Source: Rhinopomastus cyanomelas (Eukaryota > Chordata > Aves > Bucerotiformes > Rhinopomastidae). Taken from it: a stretch of DNA of 64,000 bases. The stretch lies in NCBI GenBank assembly GCA_013400115.1, contig VXBP01010342.1, positions 167,892 to 231,891 on the forward strand, read 5' to 3'. Under the pieces are notes generated by a model. That model saw only the letters and a list, made by a program, of their open reading frames with translations, did not search any database and was not told the DNA's origin. Positions 1-12,900 of the stretch are shown piece by piece (positions within the stretch are counted from its first letter, which is position 1; every line of letters starts with the position of its first letter). The translations under genes and the position numbers were made by a program.

Positions 1-361
1 GTAATGGGGTTGTTTAGTTTAGAGAAAAGGAGCTTGAGAGGAGACCTTAGAGCTCTCTAAAATTACCTAAAAAGAAGTAGCAAGTGATTATGGCAAAAGA
101 AAATGGCCTCTAGTTGTGCTAGTGGAGGTTTAGACTGGACATTAGGAAAGACTGCTTCACTGAAATGCTCGTTGTGCATTGCAACAGGTTGGTCAGCGAG
201 GTGGTGGGGTCACTAGCCCATATGTAGTTGAAGGTACGTAAAATATATATAAATGCAGTGCAGAAGAACTGGATTTGGTGGTGACCCAGCAGGGATGGAT
301 TAACCACTAGACCTGGACATCTTAACGGTCTCTTCCAAGCCAAACAATTCTGTGATTCCAA
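1..361 (+). repeat. CR1 LINE 3' fragment
   Basis: Runs in from the window edge with the CR1 C-terminal/3' UTR words (gagaaaaggagcttgagagg, gtggaggtttagactgga, gtcactagc) and ends with the CR1-type tip caattctgtgattcca. Plus strand, so antisense to AP3B1. It is of the same subtype as the fragment at 22447-22668. Confidence 0.8.
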
Positions 362-796
362 ACTTTACACTTCCAAACACACTTATATACCCCCTCCACT
401 GCCTTTTCCATATTACTTTTTTTCTGTTTAGATTTGTAATGAACCCCTGTTCACCACCCACTTTGACAGTCCAGCCACACTCGTTAGCAGGAATAAAGAT
501 ACTGCATGCGGCACAATTAATATAAGTATGAAATCAAAAGTGAGACGGAGTGAAAAAAAGCTCACTTAAACAACAAGCAAAGCAAAAAGTGGCCTACAGT
601 TGATCCACTTCGCAATGACAGTGCAAGCATTTCCACCTGTTTCGTTCCCAAGCTAAAATAAACCAACACAGCTGTTCATATGCATCAGTGTTTTTCAGTA
701 CAATATACAGATAGTATTTAAATACTTTTACTTTAGGCTACTATTCAATATTGATAAATGCCTTCAGTTAAGTTTCTTGTAACGGTGCTGACGTAC
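362..796. other. AP3B1 intron, downstream part
   Basis: Intronic AT-rich sequence between the CR1 fragment and the donor of the 797-927 exon. I see no further exon, RNA gene or repeat. Confidence 0.7.
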
Positions 797-927
797 CGAC
801 TCAGCTACATCTACATTTCTGACAGAGGGGTCAGGTGCCACCTCTGGCCAGTCACACAGCTCCAGGTAGCCAGTGGCTCGGGTGTTCAGCGTGTGAGACA
901 AGGTGCCAAGTTGGAAGTGATCTCGAT
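797..927 (-). CDS. AP3B1: AP3B1 coding exon, about residues 614-657 (trunk/hinge boundary)
   Basis: 131 bp, phase 1 in and phase 0 out. It completes Asp and encodes RDHFQLGTLSHTLNTRATGY, then LELCDWPEVAPDP, SVRNVDVAES. DRDHFQLG.LSH.LN..A.GY.EL..WPE..PDPSVRN is shared by AP3B1 and AP3B2. The acceptor has a strong T-rich tract (T12 then aaatag); the donor is gtacgt. Local GC is higher than in the surrounding introns. An open frame on the opposite strand over this exon is a shadow. The following exons (acidic/serine-rich hinge) are below position 1. Confidence 0.96.
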
Positions 928-3900
928 CTATTTAAAAAAAAAAAAGGAGGGGAGAAATACACGAACACCATGAGCTCTACCGCAAAGAGCAATCTTAATC
1001 AGGGCTAAAGGTAATTGCCATTATATTACCTCAAATGTCATGGAATAAATATAAACTAGGAAGCTCTTCATAGGTCAAAAAACTGATTTCAGTCCATAGA
1101 TTACAATAATCTCCCCCATAATGGTCAATAAAAAAGCTAATCAGTCAGTGTGTTTAGAGGTGTTGCTCTGAAATGTAGCTTCTCTAAAAATTACTTTACT
1201 GTGAATATTAAGAATGACAGCACAGTTAAACAATCCATATACATGTCTTGGCACAAACACATCCAGAATTTTAATAGTTTCTCTTCAAAATGGAGTTTCT
1301 TTTAGAGCATCAAAACTGGGACTAAGTAAGTATGAAAATTCAGATTGTAAATCGTCACAGTAACAGAGCATTTTAATTAAAATAACCTGATAATCTTTTA
1401 ATATAAGACAGACAATGGTTAGGACTTGTAAAAAGAGGCAAAATATACAGAAGAAATTATTAATGTGGAGAAAAATTACAAAAACCTCATCTGTTGAGAT
1501 GCAATTTCACATCAGTAAAATATTTGCAATACTCACATTTATTCAAGTCCACATGAAAGACTAGAGCTATTTTCCTAAACTGAAGAATAGTTTTCCTCAA
1601 AAGACACGCCTTCTGTTTTTTTAAAAAAAATTAAAATCTACAAGAACAAAAATGGATCAGTTTGTCAGAGTTTATCATCAGATAAATGTGCTGTGTTTGC
1701 ACCACACAAACACTGTGTGCTGAAAAGGAAGGAGTGCAAGTATCCTTGCATATTATTCATTTGTATTTGATAAGTGACACAATTTGTGAACATATCTGAA
1801 ATAGAACAGCCTGCCACATTCCTTCACAAAATGAACATTTCCCAGACGATTTTGGCAGTTGTACCTTTAAAAGGAGACTCAAGCAATGGGGCAGGTTTCT
1901 GTGCCAGAAATATTTTTTTGGCATATTTGTTTAAAGCTCCACTCTTCTCATTCGGAACAATAAGCTGCCTAATAAATCTTGTACGGTCTCTGATGTCGTA
2001 GCTTTGATCATACTTGCCGAGATTTAATACGTACTGGGTAAGCAATTTTGTCTGTGGAAAAAACAGAACAAGAACAGAATACAAGTTATTTATGATTATT
2101 GATAACTCTGGATAAACATATTTAAAGAGGTAATAAAAATGAATGGTTATGTCAAACAAATGTTGTTCCACAGGGAATATGCATTTCTAAAGCTGCAAAT
2201 GGAATTCTGCAGCCAAAGCACATGTCCTCTTCTGTACTGGGGAGGTGAATGCTGAGTACCGAGAAGCAGCCATGTGCTAGATTATTAAACTGCTGAAGTG
2301 GAAAGAAAGGCATCATTAAAAAAATAATCATATATGGCAAACCCGCTGAAGGGTCTACGTGAGGATAATGAATGTGGAAATACAACTAAAAACATGGCAC
2401 TCAAAACTTAATCGGAAAAATATGCAGGACATCAAAACATCAGAGGGTATTAGGGGGCTGGCAAACTGCTTCTGCTGAGGTGTGTTTTATGAAGAGATAC
2501 TGTTCCTGGCATAAGCAGTGTCTGCACTCTGACTGCACTCAGTTACTTTATCCTGAATTATGACCCATTAAAGCAGACACATGAATCACTGAACTGGATT
2601 ACTGCAAATTATTTGCAGTGCATTTAGCTGTTACTTTTTCATAAAACCAAGCTGCTGATGCCCTCTAAAAACCAGGATAAAAGACTTCTTCCATTTTTTT
2701 CTTGCAGCTTTAAGCCTCCAGTAATATTAGTCATTTATTTATTTGTGTAAGAGAGCAACTTATATTATCACATCTTTTTAAAGCATAACAGGACTTCCTA
2801 ATTTGATGTCTGAGAATATTAACATGTATCAAATAATTTTAATAATTCAGTTAAGTTTTTTAAACAAAAGAATATAAAAAATGAAGACTTCCCCAGTATC
2901 TCAGAAAGAGCACTATATAACCAGAACAATAGCACTGAACAGGCTTGTATCTATTAGATACCTTTGAAGGATGTATGGTAATTTCTTTAGATACAAGCAA
3001 AAAGAAAAAAGAACAAAAAGTTACATTCCATCACAAGGAAGCAAAGTTTTTATTAGTTCAACTCAGAATGAATGACTAACACAGGACTAAAAATGTATTG
3101 TCAAGGAGGTTTTCCTTATACCAAAATACTCTGCATACACATCTTGTTTATCATGCTAACAGTAAAACTGTTTAAATCTCATGAAGGGCAAAGTACCATC
3201 AAATCATAGAATAGCTTGGGTTGGAATGGACCTCAGAGATCACCTAATTACAACCCCCTTGCCACAAGGCAAACTCTCACTACTCCAGTTTGCCGAAGGC
3301 CCCATCCAACCTGGTCCTGAACACTTCCAGGGAGGGAGCATTCACAACTTCCCTGGGCCACCTGTTTCAGTGCCTCACTAGCCTCATGGTTAGGAAGTTG
3401 TTCCCAGGACTTAATCTACCCTCTTTTTAGTTTGAACCCATTCTCCTTTGACGTATTGCTAGAGTCCCTCATGAAGAAGTCCTCTCCAGAGTTCCTGTAG
3501 GTCTCCTTCAGGTACTGGAAGGCTGGTGGTAAGGTTCCCCCCTGGCTTCTTTCCTTCTCCAAGCTGAACAGACCAAACTCCCTCTTCACAGGAGAGGTGC
3601 TGAAGCCCTCTGGAAGCCCTTCTCTGGACTCGCTCCAACAGTTTCATGTTCTTCTTATACTGGGGACTCCACAGTACTCCAGGTGAGGTCTCACAAAAGC
3701 ACTGTTAAGGGGTTGAATGACCTCCCTTGACCTTCTGGTGACACATCATTAATGGTGGGCGTCAGGAGGATGGAGCTGGGCTATTCTCAGTGTCATGTAG
3801 TGATAGGATGAGGGGCAATGGTTGTAAGCTAGAACATAGAAGGTTCCACATCAACCTGAGAAGGAACTTCTTCACGGTGAGGGTTACGGAGCACTGGAAC

Positions 3901-6900
3901 AGGTTGCCCAGGGTGGTTGTGGAGTCTCCATCACCGGAGCTGTTCAAGACCCGCCTGGATGTGTTCCTGTGTGACTTGGTCTAGGTGATCCTGCTGTGGC
4001 AGGGGGATTGGACTAGATGAACTTTCGAGGTCCCTTCCAATCCCTAATGAGTCTATGATTCTATGAAAAGTATCCTAGAATTTTCTAGGATAATTCTCTT
4101 TAAGAACTTAATGCCTATCCCGGGTTAGGAGCAATTAACCATTTGGTAGATGCCTACTTGAAAGGGATCATAATGTAAGTATCACCAACAGATCAATCTC
4201 TACAGTCAATAGAAACCACTATCTATCCCGTCTTTGATATAATTAGTTTGTAGTACTACTTGATTCTTTAGATAGGTAAGATTAGGCTATTGTACTAAAC
4301 AATATTTGACATATCTGTTTACACAGATCTTTCAAGGTCCCCTCAAACCCCATATGATTCTGTGAAAATTCTGGTCTTCTACCCAGAAAACAGCAAGTCA
4401 CATCTTGAATATCTCCTACTTGGCATTAGTAATGGAATTCACAAAACACTTCCTACTCAGACACATTCATGTTCAGCTTCCTTTGTTGAACAGTAAGGCC
4501 TAGTTTTGGTAATTATATAAAAGAAAACATCACTGATCTATACAGACTGCACACCTAGTGTGATTCCAAATACATACACTTCTGAGTTTAAGCTTACCTG
4601 CTTGGAGTTTGTTAAATAGAGTTTTGCACCCAAATTTAAGATCTGTAGCTTTACAAGGTCATCTTCATTAGTGAAGCTCTTGGCTGTTTTTCTCAAAACA
4701 TCAGGTGCGATCTTTGGAACCCGTTCACAGTACTCACCAATGAGCCAGAGAATGCTTGCTCTAGCTACTGGAACCTAAGAAAACATTGTGCACTCTTAGT
4801 TAACATATTCACAGAGACTGCTTACATACTCTACAAAACAACAAAGGCATGTAGAAGTATTTTAACTTGTTACTGACAATTGCCATGCAAGAAATACAGA
4901 CCAAATGAAATGCTGTTCAATACATACAAATTTAAGAACAGATACCATCCCCAAATGCATTGCATAACAAAACAAACAGCACAGGAATGGAAACACATGC
5001 ACGTTAGTAGTAAAGCTGGTGGCAAGCATGAAAGTAATGCAAACCTTGGAGGTGTAGTTGAGCAGTCTTTCCACCTATGCTATGCTGAACACCATGTTGA
5101 ATCAAAACAGTGCTTTTTTTCTGACTATATTCATACAGAAAGTGTTTCCAAAAATATAGCTTCCTCAAATCCTGCTTTATTACTTTAAAGGCACGTGAAT
5201 TTTTTTAAACAATTGCCATTTTTCCTTGGTTTGTTTTCAAAGTTTATGACAGTAAGGTTCACATTTCTGCAGATGTCCAAGGATAACTGAAGACAGAACT
5301 CGAGATCTGTGTTCGTAATTAGGGTTCACAATTTCTGAATAGGATTTTAAACTATTCTTTAACTGAAAACACTCCGAGCAGAAACTTAGTGTTTCGGAGC
5401 TACTTGACTGTTTCACTGAAATATCTGGCAGTAGCAGTTTATACATGAACTCCCAGGATATAGCACTAACTTCAAAAGCACAGTACTGCGACAAAGTGGA
5501 AGCAAAATGGAAAAGCATAGAAGGAAGCAGAAGCTCATGCTCTGCTCAGAATTCAGCTAGAAGTAGTTAAATGAAATCATGGTGTTTTCTCAAAGATCAG
5601 CTAGCCTTTATTACCTGGTGATCAAATTAAAAAATGCATCTTGAAACAGTAGGGAAAAACCGTAACCATTCTAATAACTGATGGGTGACAATGAAAGCTT
5701 CCAACGGTACCTGCAATTTCAGCTATTTTTGCCATCAAAAACTCTCGTATTAAACACTTTGCAATGCTCTCTAAATATACAGTGATCCTTTTCAATATGC
5801 TTACATTTAAGCCAGCATGAGTTCTTAGGTAAGACTCAGTCAGAGAAGCTTTAGAAGTTCAGTATTGTAGTTCCCCAAACACTAATTCTTAGCATGTTTT
5901 ATTAATGAGCTTTTAATCTCTTTTTCAGAATACGTTAGTATACGACTTCAGACACGAGTATCTGCTTCTCTGAATTACAATGGGAACTGACTGTTAAGTA
6001 TCCTACTTGTATTATTAAAAAATCTGAAAATACTGTTTTCCAGTTACACTCATAAAAGGTAAGTAAACTACCAAGGCTCAGGAGAGCAACTTGTGCAGTT
6101 CCTAATGGATGGCCTGTTAAGGTGTATTAAAGAAATACTAATTATGGTGACAAGAAATAAGATTAAACAAGTTTTACTGATGAAAAAAGTTTGAGAAGAG
6201 CTTTGAATAAACACCTGACAGATCTGACTCTAAATCTTTAATTATTGACACTAGTATAAACATAGTGATTTAACACACCTGAATACACAAAAATACAGAC
6301 TGAGATAGAGAGGAATTTTTTTGGTGAATTGACAAAAAGTTTCAATACTATTGGAATTTACAGTGTGAGAGAGGGGAACAAGCTACTATACAACTGTTAA
6401 ATATAAAAAATGTAAATGCAGTCAGAATACGTTCGCCTACAAAATGGTAAGACCGATGCCATTACTGTACACTGATTTCAGAAGAGAAAGAGGTTATTTC
6501 TAATGTTCCAAAGGTTACACCACATTAAGACCTCACTCCCAATCTATTATTTTAAATTGGGCTAAAGAATAGTAATTGAGAGGTACATTAAATTTTCTAG
6601 TATTGGAGCAGTTCAAGTTGCCAGCTGTACAGATAGATACCTCTAAATAAGAATATATAGGCAACTTCAGATTGCAGTTATGCTAGATTTATTTTTCTAA
6701 AAGATTTCATTACAGACTTGTTAAAATGCTAGAATTCTTCAAGAGATCACCAAGTACCACAGTTTGGGCAGCAGAGATATCCCTTTTTTCCTGTTATTGT
6801 CTTTTATAAGTCAAAAATAGCTCACAGAGCAGGCCAATTTCTGTAACAGTAATTATGAAAAACAAATCAGTACTGTAGTCTTCCCAGTCAAACCCAAGTT

Positions 6901-9900
6901 TACACTTTAAAGTCACNNNNNNNNNNNNNNNNNNNNNNNNNNNNNNNNNNNNNNNNNNNNNNNNNNNNNCAGTTAAATATATTCAAACAAGTGTGCATTT
7001 AACCATAGTGTTTCAGATTTAAAGTTCTTTCCCAGATTGTAAAACATTATTGTCAGAACAATAAACTGTATGCATAATGTAGAATAAATAGACTAAAAAC
7101 AGCTTAACTGGAAAAGGCACAGCAATACAAGAAAGACTGAGTTTCTTCTGAGAGTGACTTTTAATCAGGTGATTAGCTTACTATGTAAATAATGTATATA
7201 TTAGAAAAATATTGTGCAACAAGAATCAGTATCAAGAGAGACTTTTTCAATCAAACCCCAAGTGGAAGTTTATGTGCAATGGATGAACCTAATGTTCCTG
7301 AGACTCTGGATTCATCTGGGGTCAAAAATCACGTAGTCTTTTCAGGCTTCTTTTTCCCTCTTTCTGTCCTCAACCATGTAACACCAAACACATGATTCTG
7401 CAGCCAGTTTTCAGGGCATTCAAAAAAGCAAACGAGAAATGAAGGCACTTCTGGACCTTCACTGCCTTTCCCAGTATAGCTTAAGTAGGGACCTTGAATT
7501 GACAAAAATGCAGGAAATAATACTTTCATTATTCAGCCTTGCTCTACATTATCCTCAAAGGCAAACAGGACTGTAAATTGCCCGATGTTTTATTCCATAA
7601 GCCCTGAAAAAGTGGTTAAGTGCACTTTTTAAGCTTTAGTACTAGAAGGCAGTTTCTACTGCCATTTTAATCCATTTTCTGCCTGAAGGAAAATAAATAA
7701 ATGGTTAAACACACAACAAAAAAAAAAAAATCCCAGCCAAAACCTCTCCCCTCAAAGAAAGACTCTGCTTACTTACAGCAATTAGAGAAAGCCATTATAA
7801 AGACTTTACAGTTCACTCTCAACATCACAACTCAAAACCTACCGTAGTTCAGCTCTAATATTGTTATACAACATGTTGGACTGAATTACAACCTAAAATT
7901 GCCAAGTCCAGTTATCCACGCTTGTCACAAAATGAAGACTTATTCAAACCGCATGTGAGGTCTGTTTTCTGAATTTGAAATGTAAACTTGCAATTTTGTA
8001 CAAAATTTAGAACAATCTTTAGATAACATTTTGAGTCAGAAATGGAAAAAGGGGTAAAGGTGATGTGGAATGTCAGGCAGCAAGAAAAGCAGGTAAGAAC
8101 AGGAATAAAACATAATAGTTGGGTTTTTTTGTTATCAAATAGTAGATCTTCATGGACTCTTCTGTTATTTGAACTTCTACAAATTTTGGAAGGTTGCATC
8201 CCAGTAATAAGAAAACTACTACTTAGTAATTCACAAATGTTTCCATAACTTTCACATTTTTCCCTACATATTATTCTCTTCAAACCTATTTTATTTTCCC
8301 TTTAAATTTGCAACTTCTTATCCTGTCTATATCCCACCAGGAAGTGTTCTATCTTGTCTCTGGATTAGAAAAAACACTCCTCATATTTTCACTCATATTT
8401 TAAAAGAAATAGAAATAAATCTGTAATGAAAATCCAGGATGTAAAATTTTACCAGATATCAAAAGAAAAAGAACCCTAAACTTGTCTTTGTAGTACTGTA
8501 AGAGAAAGTCTGGGAGAAAAAATAACACCTGAACTACAAGATTCTCATTATCCAGAAAGCAATCACTGCTGGGTAAAATGTATTATCAAACTCTTTTTCT
8601 AAAACAAAAAAACCCCCCGTAGAAACTAATTTGACTACTGCAGCTTGTTTATATTAGGAACTCACAGAATAGTATGGGTGCAGAACACCATCCAAACATT
8701 GAGCTAATTCTTGTGAGACTGATTCAAATCAAAAGAGGTGTAATTCAGATGTAAAAAACGGTGTCCTGTGTTAATCCAGTTTAACTAATGCAGCCTAATA
8801 CATTTTACAACCAAATTCAGATTACATCTGCAAGTGTTTGCATTTAGACAAACTGTGGACCACAGGTGTTTTGAGGAAAAGGTTTTTCTAAAAAAGAGTA
8901 ACTTTTTGATGCATATTTGATGAGATAGTATTCTAAAAGCATAGAAAAGCCCATCAGTACACCTTTAAGAATTACAACGTTTCTAGCATGGAAAGGCACT
9001 CTCATGAATAAAAAAGTACTAAATAACAGAAAACAAGTGTAGCGTAGATCTCTGGCACACAACTTGCCAAGTCATTAAACTGCAAAGCATGACAACATTT
9101 TTAAGACATTAACAGCCAAACTGAAATTTTTATACAATTGTTTTAAAATGGAAGCTTAAAGACATTCAACTATGCTTGTGTTTAGTATCTGCAGACCACC
9201 ATCTCACACAGGTTTCTCAGTACAACCTTTAATGTGCGTGTAAGAAAGGGGTTGGAATACAGTTAGACTGAGTGGCACTGTACAGCTCACGGTATTCAAC
9301 AAATTGTGGAGTCTCCTTCTCTGGAAACGTTTAAAACCTGCCTGGATGTGTTCCTGTGTGACTTGGTCTAGGTGATCCTGCTCTGTCAGGGGGATTAGAC
9401 TAGATGATCTTTCAAGGTCCCTTCCAATCCCTAATGATTCTACGATTCTGTGAAATAGACAAAGGAGAGACAAATCCTTGCCTGGCCATACCTGAGATAA
9501 AAGTTTAAAAAAGTAAGCGCTCTTTAGGTACGGAAGAAAAAACGGGCAAACTGAAATGGATCTAGTTCTAAGCGTTATTGTAAATGAAAGTCAGTGGTCT
9601 AAAAAGGGCTTGATATATCTATAAGATATATCTATCTTACAGTTCTTCAGATACATCTGGCTTACTAGTTCTCTCATCCCTTTCTAAATGGCTTCTGCAG
9701 ATCAAGAAGATGGGAAGACAAGATGATGACTAAGACAAGAATGAGCAAATTTCAGACTGGATGTCCTGAAAGGAAAAATGCTGTGAAAGATTTGCTTTTA
9801 GGCACCTCATTACTGACGATCACAGTCTCAGTCTAAGACAAGCAAAATTTATAATCACACCAATAAAATAAATTCAAGCACTGGATCAAAAATGTGTTCT

Positions 9901-12900
9901 ATCCATATTACATCAGCTTTTCATATTTTTGAGGCTAAGTGTTCACTACTTATCTAACCTAAATAATGACAGATCAAAAAGTTTATTTTTACCTTAGGTG
10001 ATTAGTGCTTTTCTGTTTAAAATGAATTATTTTTGTGCTCTGCGTTTCACACAGCATTAGATTAACTTCAACTCTAAGAAGCACTGATAGATTTCGTTAT
10101 TCACACTCCCTAAGCCTTCAGTTCACTTTCAAGTTCACTCAAGACCTTATCAATTGGCTGCTTCTCCTACGCGTAAATGTAAGGGTTCCTTAAAGACAGT
10201 GGTATGCTCTTGCACAAAGAATAGGGTAGGTCTTAATCCCAGTTAAAAAATGAGGCCAGAAACAGTCACCAACAGAATAGGTCACGGGAAAAAAAAAACC
10301 TTTCTAAAATACGTGTGTACAAAAGTGCGTGTATGCATGTACACTGTATGTCAATGCGGTAAGCACCAGGAATTCTTGTTTTATGGCTCTCAGACAAGAA
10401 CAAAGGCAATTGTGTTGTATCACCTCACAGCCACTCCTGCTGTAAGATCGATGTTTAAAATACACTGTAGATCTTGAAAATTCCAGTAATGCTTTATTAA
10501 ATGTTGACATTTCAAATTCAGATCCTCATTAACTATATAACCCAAATGCCACCTTCCAAATATGAAAATAATATCCCGTTTGGAACTGTCTGAAGGGGTT
10601 GGAATAGATGGCCTTTAAAGGTCCCTTCCAGATGCAACATTCTGTGATTCTGTAATTCTGTGAAATTCTGCATCCATTTTCAATCCTAGTAGGGTGCAAG
10701 TATGGCATTTTTAAACCCAGCAATACCAAGGAAGACACATATTTTGAAATTACTAAAAAAATTGAAGAGAGAAAATGTAAAACAAGACATGTAACACCCT
10801 TAAAAGACAGCATCACTATTATTGCCTCCTTCAGGAATAAGCATGACTCAGACTCGGATTCAGATTCTGACTTTTAGTTTATTTTTATTTCTGCCACATT
10901 CCCCAGACTGTTTTCCTGCTACTTCAAATTTTCTGATATATTACGCAACCTTATTACTGGAGAACATGAGTACATCCAATAGAATATCTAGACAACAACT
11001 ATTTTGTCTTTTACATTATGTGGAAATGAGACTACAAACACTGGCAAAGTGTCAGAATATGTGTATGAAAACACAGGAATTATTTCTGAGTTAGGTAATA
11101 CCTCTTTGGTTTGTAATTGACAGCAGTATCATATAGTCGCTTTCTACTACAGGTACAAATATCACGGATATATATACTATGAATATTATATATTCTTTAA
11201 ATTAGTTATGAAGTCTGATTAGCAACTCTTAGTGGCCAAAGATTTACCTGTTTAAACTGTTCAGTGAGCAGTTCCTGAATCTTAAAATATTCCAAACTTT
11301 GCCAAATTTAATTATGGCAAATAAAAGATTTAGAAACTGCTTTAGAAACTGTTTAATGCTTCAGCATTAAGAAATATCTAATTACATGAAAATGAATAGT
11401 CTTACTTATAGCATCTACAGAAAAATAACTGTTGACAGATAAAAATCTGTAGCCTTTTCGGTACGATGTAATAGGTACTAATGCTCTTCAGCTCATTAGA
11501 CCACTAAATTTTTTAAGAACTGGTACTGCAAAAAGAATCTGGGAAATAAATATTAACATATCTGAAAATCAACTTAATGTAAGTACAGACAATATAAACT
11601 AATGCAAATTTTACTGTTCAATAAGAATCTTAAATATCCAAAAGATAAAAATACGACCTCAAGAAACATAGCAACATACTCGGAGCAGTATGTCTTGTAC
11701 CGTGGAAAGGTCAGGGGATTTGGGAGCAAGAAAAAAAGATTTAGAATGATGTTTTTAAACTCCATCCCAGATCAGTAAGGTAAGAGGCTGGAAATTCTCA
11801 TGTGCTACTTTGTTGTTATTGCACTTCTACTTAACTGCTCTGTGTTTTAAACATGCTATTTAACTTTACTAGTATTGCTATTAGCTATACTCAAAATTCC
11901 TATGGATCTCACATCTAAGACAAAAATTGATGGCATCTAATAGCTTCTATGCCCTCTGCCTTCAGATCATGACAAATGGTATGTTATGTCAAAAATTAAA
12001 AAAAATGATGTTGTATTTCTCTACTCCATCAATCTCCATTCATGACCCAAATTCAAAGATGATTGTGTGATTTTACCAGACATCAAGGAAAGAAAGACTC
12101 AACAAATACTCACTGTAATGTTATCCAAGAGTTTGGCCATATGCTTAATGATTTCACCATGGCGTGCTGGCTGGGTCTGCAGCAGTTTCTTAATGACAAC
12201 AACACTTTCTGCAACTACAATTTCTGTAAGATGAAACAAAATACTAATTGTAAAAGGAAAAAAAAGCCATAATAACTGATTGTAGAAGAAGTTACTAGCT
12301 TTGATAACACACTTTGCAGAAATGAATTCTATTTACTTGGTAACAAAAATGTGAATTGCTCTACTAAGTATCACAGGTTCAGTTTCCAGGATCAAGGTAA
12401 GCAGCAAAAAGAGGAAAGAGAAACGTTCTAAATGTAAAAAGATCATCTTACTGCATGCTTTTTTAAAAACTGCCTTTTACTAAAGCTGCATTTTTTATTT
12501 CTCCTTTTCAAGTCAATGAATGGCATGCAAACAATCTGCTTTTAACTGAAATTACGTCTCTTCAAGCAGTTGGCTGTCTTTATTAAAAATAACCACTTGA
12601 TTAATTTTCAAAGGTGTATCTATATATGAAAAAAATACATTAAAAATATATGCTAACAGCTTATTCATAAACAAAACAAATATCTAAACACTTCCTTTCA
12701 GCTTTTTCACTTTCTAATCTCTTCCAGGTCTGTAACCTAATCTCTACTACATTCAAATGAAGCTTCTAAACAGCAAGCTGTTCTGAGATTTATGCCAATG
12801 TCATGCATTGGAGTGCTTAACTACTGTAACAAGTAACACAGCCTGATCAACTTGTATGAAATGTACAATTTTTGAAGCTGCAAACAATCCACTGGTGCAG

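Larger units (their letters stand above)
2052..4597 (-). other. AP3B1 intron (2.5 kb)
   Basis: GT-AG intron. It holds two abutting CR1 fragments in opposite orientation (3203-3743 and 3744-4066) and a CR1 tip at 4326-4364. The rest shows nothing I can name. Confidence 0.85.
4775..12113 (-). other. AP3B1 intron (7.3 kb)
   Basis: GT-AG intron. It contains an assembly gap (6917-6969), two CR1 3' tips (9304-9454 and 10585-10665) and a small palindromic AT motif with two gatatatc words (9612-9632). Short open frames in it look like chance. Confidence 0.85.

Noticed and set aside
758..973. Open frame on the plus strand, 71 codons
   Set aside because: It lies over the AP3B1 exon 797-927 on the opposite strand; the minus strand gives a clear AP3B1 translation with splice sites, so this is a shadow.
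9612..9632. Palindromic AT motif with two gatatatc words
   Set aside because: Too short and of too simple a composition to assign meaning.
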